Assembly (NCBI GenBank): GCA_022827345.1
Contig: JAJDTB010000038.1
Location: 62,001-126,000 of the forward strand
Source: Gemmatimonadota bacterium
GTDB lineage: Bacteria; Gemmatimonadota; Gemmatimonadetes; Longimicrobiales; Gaopeijiaceae
Length of the DNA stretch: 64,000 bases
Reading direction: 5' to 3'
The notes under the pieces were generated by a model. That model did not search any database and was not told the origin of the DNA. It saw only the letters and a list, made by a program, of their open reading frames with translations. A program made the translations under genes and the position numbers. Within the stretch, counting starts at the first letter, position 1; each line of letters opens with the position of its first letter. This document shows positions 59,118-64,000 of this stretch, one piece after another.

Positions 59118-61169
59118 ATGACCCTGAAGCCGTACGAAAACATGCGTTCCCGGACGCTCTCGCGCCTAGCGGCGCTGCTCTCGTTCACTGTCGTGCTGCC
59201 CGCGCTGACGGGTTGCGCTTCCCAGTACGGCGGCGACCCCGAGATGGCCGCCGAAATGGCACCCGAAGCCCAGGCCACCTTCGCCAACCCACCCGGCCTG
59301 CACGTCAACCCGCCCACCCCCGACCCGCGCGTCGGGCTGGCGCCCGGCCTCTTCGACGCGGGCGAGGCGATCTGGAACCTCCGCATGGTTTCCACCACCC
59401 CGCCCGAGGCACCCTTTGTGGGGAAGACCAACTCGGACCTCGCCTTCACCGGCAACTACGCCATTCAGGGCAACTACGACGGTGTCCAGGTCTGGGACAT
59501 CTCCGATCCGGCGAATCCGACTTCGGTGGTCACGCACCGCTGCCCGGCCTCGCAGAGCGACGTCTCGGTGTACGACAACCTGCTCTTCGTATCCGGAGAG
59601 GGCATGGGCGGCCGCCTGGACTGCGGCGACGAGGGTGTGCAGGAAGCGGTCAGCCACCACCGGCTGCGCGGCACCCGCATCTTCGACATTACCGACATCG
59701 CCAACCCGGAGTATGTCGCCAACGTGCAGACCTGCCGGGGCTCGCACACCCACACCGTTCTCAAGCACCCGGGCGACGACGACAACGTATACATCTATGT
59801 CTCCGGTTCAGCGCCGGTGCGTCCCGCTGAAGAGCTGGCGGGGTGCTCCGGCGGCATGCCGGATGAGGATCCCAACACCGCCCTCTTCAGGATCGAGGTC
59901 ATCCGGGTCCCGCTGGCCAACCCGCAGGCCGCCGCGATCGTGAGTTCGCCGCGCATTTTTCATGATTTGGTGGCGCCGCCGCAGCACGGGCCGGCGCCGG
60001 CTGACATTGCCGAAATGGAAGCCGCGAGGGCGGCTGGGGCCTTCGTCATCGAGGTCCAGGGACAGGCCATGGTCCTCCCCGGCGCATTCGTGCAGCCCCA
60101 GCTGGACAGCATCGTGAACGCGCGAGGCGGGGAGGGACCCGCGACTGCGGCCGACAGCACGGCCCTGCGCGACCAGATCAGCAGCATGATCGCCGAGGCG
60201 ATGGGCGGGGGCGGCGGCGACGGCGACGGTCCGGCCCCGGGCCCGACCCAGTGCCACGACATCACAGTCTATCCGGCCATCGGGCTGGCCGGCGGCGCCT
60301 GCGGGGGCTACGGGCTTCTGCTCGACATCTCCGACCCCGCCAACCCGACACGGCTGGCCGCGGTGGCCGACTCCAACTTCTCGTACTGGCACTCGGCCAC
60401 CTTCAACAACGACGGCTCGGCGGTCATGTTCACCGACGAGTGGGGCGGCGGCGGCGGTCCCAAGTGCCGTGCGTCGGATCCGATGGAGTGGGGCGCGAAC
60501 GCCGTCTTCACGATCGAAGACGGGGAGATGATCTTCCGGAGCTACTACAAGCTGCCCGCCGCGCAGACATCTCTCGAGAACTGCGTCGCCCACAACGGCT
60601 CGCTCATCCCGATTCCGGGCCGCGACATCATGATTCAGGGGTGGTACCAGGGCGGGATTTCGCTGATCGACTGGACCGACCCCGACAACCCGGTCGAAAT
60701 CGCCTTCCACGACCGCGGCCCGACCAACGCCGAACGGATGGCGATGGGCGGCAGCTGGTCGGTCTACTGGTACAACGGTGTGATCGTGAACTCGGAGATC
60801 GCGCGGGGGCTCGACATTTTCGAGCTCGTTCCGAGCGACCTCCTGACGCAGAACGAGATCGACGCCGCGAATTCCGTGCAATTGCGGCAGCTCAACTCCC
60901 AGGGCCAGCCGATCTTCGAATGGCCGGCGACGTTCGCGCTGGCGAAGGCCTATCTCGATCAGCTCGAGCGCTGGCATGGGATGACGGCCCCGCAGGTGGC
61001 ATCGGCGCGCGCTGCGCTGGCGCAGGCCGAAAGCGCGTCGGGTTCGGCGCGGAGGGATGCGCTGCGGTCGCTCGCGGCCACGCTCAGCGGCCAGGCGGCT
61101 GGCGCGGCGGACTCGGACAAGGTCGAAGATCTCGTGGACGCGGTTGAACGACTGGCGAACGGCGGATAG
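59118..61169 (+). CDS. LVIVD-repeat lipoprotein, first copy
   Basis: The 683-residue protein has a lipoprotein leader (LSFTVVLPALTGC). The mature part is a LVIVD-type propeller: GNYAIQGNYDGVQVWDISD, NLLFVSGEG, LRGTRIFDITDIANPEYVA, GGYGLLLDISDPANPTRLA, QGGISLIDWTDPDNPVEIA and others. Conserved HTHTVLKH, WHSATFNNDG and MFTDEWGGGGGPKC lie between. Cysteines come in plausible disulfide pairs. A Gly/Asp-rich insert at about 355-375 and a C-terminal helical tail (residues ~610-680, AQAESASGSARRDALRSL) are outside the propeller. The role is unknown. It lies 14 bases before the DUF305 gene in one operon. Confidence 0.9.
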   Translation: MTLKPYENMRSRTLSRLAALLSFTVVLPALTGCASQYGGDPEMAAEMAPEAQATFANPPGLHVNPPTPDPRVGLAPGLFDAGEAIWNLRMVSTTPPEAPFVGKTNSDLAFTGNYAIQGNYDGVQVWDISDPANPTSVVTHRCPASQSDVSVYDNLLFVSGEGMGGRLDCGDEGVQEAVSHHRLRGTRIFDITDIANPEYVANVQTCRGSHTHTVLKHPGDDDNVYIYVSGSAPVRPAEELAGCSGGMPDEDPNTALFRIEVIRVPLANPQAAAIVSSPRIFHDLVAPPQHGPAPADIAEMEAARAAGAFVIEVQGQAMVLPGAFVQPQLDSIVNARGGEGPATAADSTALRDQISSMIAEAMGGGGGDGDGPAPGPTQCHDITVYPAIGLAGGACGGYGLLLDISDPANPTRLAAVADSNFSYWHSATFNNDGSAVMFTDEWGGGGGPKCRASDPMEWGANAVFTIEDGEMIFRSYYKLPAAQTSLENCVAHNGSLIPIPGRDIMIQGWYQGGISLIDWTDPDNPVEIAFHDRGPTNAERMAMGGSWSVYWYNGVIVNSEIARGLDIFELVPSDLLTQNEIDAANSVQLRQLNSQGQPIFEWPATFALAKAYLDQLERWHGMTAPQVASARAALAQAESASGSARRDALRSLAATLSGQAAGAADSDKVEDLVDAVERLANGG

Positions 61170-61172
61170 GAC

Positions 61173-61179
61173 AAGGAGG
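61173..61179 (+). promoter_or_regulatory. Strong ribosome-binding site of the DUF305 gene
   Basis: AAGGAGG is a perfect anti-Shine-Dalgarno match, 4 bases before the ATG at 61184. Few genes in this window have such a strong site, which supports this start and suggests high expression. Confidence 0.7.
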
Positions 61180-61183
61180 AGAG

Positions 61184-62026
61184 ATGAAGAGCGAACACCT
61201 CGCGGACGGGCTCGGCGGTTCGCGGCAGGCACCCACTTGTCGTCGGACGGGCGCCCGGCAAAACGTTGTCCCGTTGGCTCGGACTGCACGTTGGGCGGGA
61301 GCGTCCTTCACCGTCCTCCTCGTTACCGGTGCGCTGCAGGGGTGCGCGAGCGCGCGGAGTGACTCGTCCACATCGCCGGAACCGGCCGTTGCGGCCCCTT
61401 CCCCCACGGCGATGGCTGAACCGGCCCCCTCCCCCACCCGCCCCAGCGCGGAGAAGATCGCCGAGCTCGAGGCCATCTACGAGGCACGTTTCCAGAGCAC
61501 CCTGACCGGCTACCACGAGGCCGATGTCCACTTCATGACCGGCATGATCGGGCACCATGCCCAGGCGCTGGTCATGTCCGGGTTCGCGCCGGATAACGGA
61601 GCCAGCCCGAGCATCCAGATCCTCTGCGCGAGGATCATCAACGCGCAGCAGGACGAGATCAACGTCATGCAGGCGTGGCTGCGGGATCGCGGGCTCGAGG
61701 TTCCGGAGGTGCACATCGAGGATGGCAGGCTCATGGTGCACGGACCCGAGCACGCCATGCACATGCCCGGGATGCTCACGCCCGAGCAGCTCGAAGAGTT
61801 GCGGCATGCCCGCGGCCCCGACTACGACCGCCTCTTCCTGAAGTACATGATCCAGCACCACCAGGGCGCGGTGACGATGGTGGACCAGCTGTTCGCCACC
61901 GACGGCGCCGCGCTGGACGACTTCGTGTTCAAGCTCGCTTCCGATATTCAGGCCGATCAGAACTCCGAGGTAAAACGCATGGAGCTGATGCTCGAGGCGA
62001 TGACCTCCGGTGGATCCAGCGGCTGA
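61184..62026 (+). CDS. DUF305 lipoprotein
   Basis: This 280-residue protein has a long basic n-region before the lipobox (FTVLLVTGALQGC, about residues 43-55). An Ala/Pro-rich linker leads to a DUF305 (ferritin-like four-helix) domain: EADVHFMTGMIGHHAQALVM, IINAQQDEINVMQAWL, YDRLFLKYMIQHHQGAVTMV and KLASDIQADQNSEVKRME. The H-H pairs (MIGHHAQ and MIQHHQG) and Met/His-rich helix edges are typical metal-binding positions, thought to hold copper. It probably acts in the periplasm or on the outer membrane with the flanking LVIVD lipoproteins. It is shorter in its linker than many relatives, yet the domain is complete. Confidence 0.9.
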   Translation: MKSEHLADGLGGSRQAPTCRRTGARQNVVPLARTARWAGASFTVLLVTGALQGCASARSDSSTSPEPAVAAPSPTAMAEPAPSPTRPSAEKIAELEAIYEARFQSTLTGYHEADVHFMTGMIGHHAQALVMSGFAPDNGASPSIQILCARIINAQQDEINVMQAWLRDRGLEVPEVHIEDGRLMVHGPEHAMHMPGMLTPEQLEELRHARGPDYDRLFLKYMIQHHQGAVTMVDQLFATDGAALDDFVFKLASDIQADQNSEVKRMELMLEAMTSGGSSG

Positions 62027-62076
62027 CAGACAGCATTTCCACGGCACACCCCACCCCGTTCTCAGGACAAAGTGAC

Positions 62077-64000
62077 ATGACGCCGATCACCCGCGCGGAC
62101 GACCGTTCGCCGACCCCCGTGCGCCCTCTCGCGCTCCTCTCCCTCACGACCGCCCTCGTCCTCGCGGGCTGCGCCGCGCCCCCCATGGCCGAGGCACCCT
62201 CACCGGCCGGCCCCGCCGAGGCGCCCATGGCCCAGGCGGCGGCTCCGGAAGCCACCTTCGCACACCCGGCCGGACTCCGCGTCAACACGCCCAGCCCCGA
62301 CCCCCGCGTCGGCCTCGCCCCCGGGCTCTTCGACGCCGAGGAAGCCATCTGGAACATGCGGATGATCTCCACCACGCCCCCCGAGGCTCCATTCGTGGGC
62401 AGGACCAACTCGGACCTCGCCTTCACCGGCAACTACGCGATCCAGGGCAACTACGACGGCGTCCAGGTGTGGGACATCTCCGATCCGGCGAACCCGACCT
62501 CGGTGATCACCTACATCTGCCCGGCGTCCCAGAGTGACGTCTCGGTATACGACAATCTGCTGTTCGTGTCGGGCGAGGGGCTCGGTGGGCGGCTCGACTG
62601 CGAGCCCGGCGGCGTCCCGGAGGCCGTCAGTCACGACAGGCTGCGCGGCATCCGCATCTTCGACATCTCGGACATCACGAATCCGGATTACGTCGCGAAC
62701 GTGCAGACCTGCCGCGGATCGCACACGCACACCGTCCTCAAGCACCCCGGCGATGACGACAACGTGTACATCTACGTCTCCGGTTCGTCGTCGGTGCGGC
62801 CGCCCGAGGAGCTGGCCGGGTGTTCGGGCCTTTCGCCCGACGAGGACCCCAACTCGGCGCTGTTCCGGATCGAGGTCATCCGCGTGCCGCTCGACGACCC
62901 GCAATCCGCAGCGATCGTGAGTTCGCCCCGGATCTTCGAGGACCTGGTCGCGCCTCCCACGCACGGGCTGTCGCCGGCCGACATCGAAGAGATCACAGTG
63001 GCGCGCGAGCGGGGTGCCATCATCGGTTACCGCCGGGGCCAGCCCCGGGTCATGCGGGAGCGGGCCGCCCAGGCCATGCTGGACAGCGTGGTCGCCGCGC
63101 GCGGAGGCTCCGGCGAGGCCACCGCCGCCGACCGTGCCGCCCTGCAGGCCGCTCTCGACGAACAGGGTCGCATCCAGGCCGAGCTGGCCGCGCAGCAGAG
63201 CGACGAGCCGCGCCCCGGTCCCACGCAGTGCCACGACATCACCGTATACCCCGCGATCGGACTCGCGGGCGGCGCCTGCGGCGGATACGGCCTGCTCCTG
63301 GACATCTCCGACCCCGGCAATCCGTCACGCCTGGCCGCCGTCGCCGACTCCAACTTCTCCTACTGGCACTCGGCCACCTTCAACAACGACGGCACCACGA
63401 TCATGTTCACCGACGAGTGGGGCGGAGGCGGAGCGCCCAAGTGCCGCGCGTCGGACCCGATGGAGTGGGGCGCGAACGCGATCTTCACCATCGAAGACGG
63501 GGACATGGTCTTCAAGAGCTACTACAAGATGCCGGCTCCCCAGACCTCGCTCGAGAACTGCGTGGCCCACAACGGATCGCTGATTCCGATACCGGGCCGC
63601 GACATCATGATCCAGGGCTGGTACCAGGGCGGAATCTCGCTGATCGACTGGACCGACCCCAACAACCCGGTCGAAATCGGCTTCCACGACCGCGGCCCCT
63701 CGGACGGCACGCGCCAGGGCTCCGGCGGCAGCTGGTCGGTCTACTGGTACAACGGCGTGATCGTCAACTCCGAGATTTCCCGCGGCCTGGACATCTTCGA
63801 GCTGGTGGCCAACGAATCCATCACCCAGAACGAAATCGACGCCGCCAACTCCGTGGTGCTGACCCAGCTCAACTCACAGGGACAGCCGATCTTCGAATGG
63901 CCGGCCACCTTCGCTCTGGCGCGCGCCTACCTCGACCAGCTGGAGCGCTGGCACGGGATGACGGCACCGCAGATCGAAGCGGCACGCGATGCGCTGGCGA
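62077..64000 (+). CDS. LVIVD-repeat lipoprotein, second copy (3' end outside window)
   Basis: From the ATG at 62077, 641 codons are inside the window without a stop. The leader LALLSLTTALVLAGC is a lipoprotein signal. The mature sequence matches the first copy nearly throughout: RVGLAPGLFDAEEAIWNMRM, AIQGNYDGVQVWDISDPAN, HTHTVLKHPGDDDNVYIYVS, QCHDITVYPAIGLAGGACGG and IFEWPATFALARAYLDQLER. It differs at the leader and in the central insert (residues ~325-385), where the copy-1 Gly-rich part is replaced by a charged, Gln-rich one. It forms the third gene of the LVIVD/DUF305/LVIVD unit. Confidence 0.92.
   Translation, partial: MTPITRADDRSPTPVRPLALLSLTTALVLAGCAAPPMAEAPSPAGPAEAPMAQAAAPEATFAHPAGLRVNTPSPDPRVGLAPGLFDAEEAIWNMRMISTTPPEAPFVGRTNSDLAFTGNYAIQGNYDGVQVWDISDPANPTSVITYICPASQSDVSVYDNLLFVSGEGLGGRLDCEPGGVPEAVSHDRLRGIRIFDISDITNPDYVANVQTCRGSHTHTVLKHPGDDDNVYIYVSGSSSVRPPEELAGCSGLSPDEDPNSALFRIEVIRVPLDDPQSAAIVSSPRIFEDLVAPPTHGLSPADIEEITVARERGAIIGYRRGQPRVMRERAAQAMLDSVVAARGGSGEATAADRAALQAALDEQGRIQAELAAQQSDEPRPGPTQCHDITVYPAIGLAGGACGGYGLLLDISDPGNPSRLAAVADSNFSYWHSATFNNDGTTIMFTDEWGGGGAPKCRASDPMEWGANAIFTIEDGDMVFKSYYKMPAPQTSLENCVAHNGSLIPIPGRDIMIQGWYQGGISLIDWTDPNNPVEIGFHDRGPSDGTRQGSGGSWSVYWYNGVIVNSEISRGLDIFELVANESITQNEIDAANSVVLTQLNSQGQPIFEWPATFALARAYLDQLERWHGMTAPQIEAARDALA

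Overview
This is a high-GC, gene-dense bacterial chromosome segment with no rRNA or tRNA gene that I could find. The gene content fits the phylum Gemmatimonadota, or a close relative such as Acidobacteriota. The pointers are a long MoxR/DUF58/VWA/DUF4159/DUF4175 operon, a DUF5916 outer-membrane protein, a PorV-like barrel, GLPGLI proteins paired with a large outer-membrane receptor, Tat-exported proteins and LVIVD lipoproteins. The taxonomic call is inference from families, not from a marker gene.

Layout. 1-4.6 kb: O-methyltransferase (cut by the window edge), PLP aminotransferase, a DsbA-fold protein, a small unknown and a DEAD-box-like protein whose ATPase motifs are degenerate. 4.7-11.8 kb: envelope genes (DUF5916 barrel, PorV-like barrel, secreted alpha/beta hydrolase) and a DUF72 protein. 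11.8-13.6 kb: a surE remnant and hipBA. 13.9-15.5 kb: msrPQ. 15.6-33.8 kb: a long co-directional operon of secreted or membrane proteins (two DUF4159, two VWA membrane proteins, a pseudo-caspase, a gluzincin-TPR protein, MoxR, DUF58, a DUF4175-like coiled-coil protein, SRPBCC). A toxin-antitoxin island (vapBC-like pair on the minus strand; higBA with an amber-killed higB) interrupts it at 20.1-21.6 kb. 33.9-38.5 kb: WD40/amidohydrolase fusion and NamZ-like DUF1343 protein. 38.6-45.7 kb: orphan HigA, secreted repeat protein, a lipoprotein EEP phosphatase, TetR, a redoxin/cytochrome c/copper monooxygenase fusion and a CRTAC1-like lipoprotein. 45.9-50.1 kb: a 1363-residue protein in visibly lower-GC DNA, with a HigA-type DNA-binding domain joined to a nuclease-like region and a very long helical part. 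50.2-55.1 kb: a doubly broken PaaI-type thioesterase, then a GLPGLI/outer-membrane receptor/GLPGLI set. 55.3-56.0 kb: RHH-PIN toxin-antitoxin. 56.1-64 kb: GH109-like oxidoreductase, MFS transporter and two paralogous LVIVD lipoproteins flanking a DUF305 lipoprotein; the second is cut by the window end.

The best candidates for something undescribed are (i) the HigA-fused giant protein with its own operator-overlapped promoter, which looks like a horizontally acquired, self-repressed defence or toxin gene; (ii) a pair of 16-bp palindromes spaced exactly 21 bp apart, found upstream of two distant envelope genes; and (iii) the pseudo-caspase embedded in the MoxR/VWA operon. Broken genes are common here (higB, thioesterase, surE), mostly next to toxin-antitoxin or defence-like genes, which suggests that these intervals are turnover sites in an otherwise conserved chromosome.
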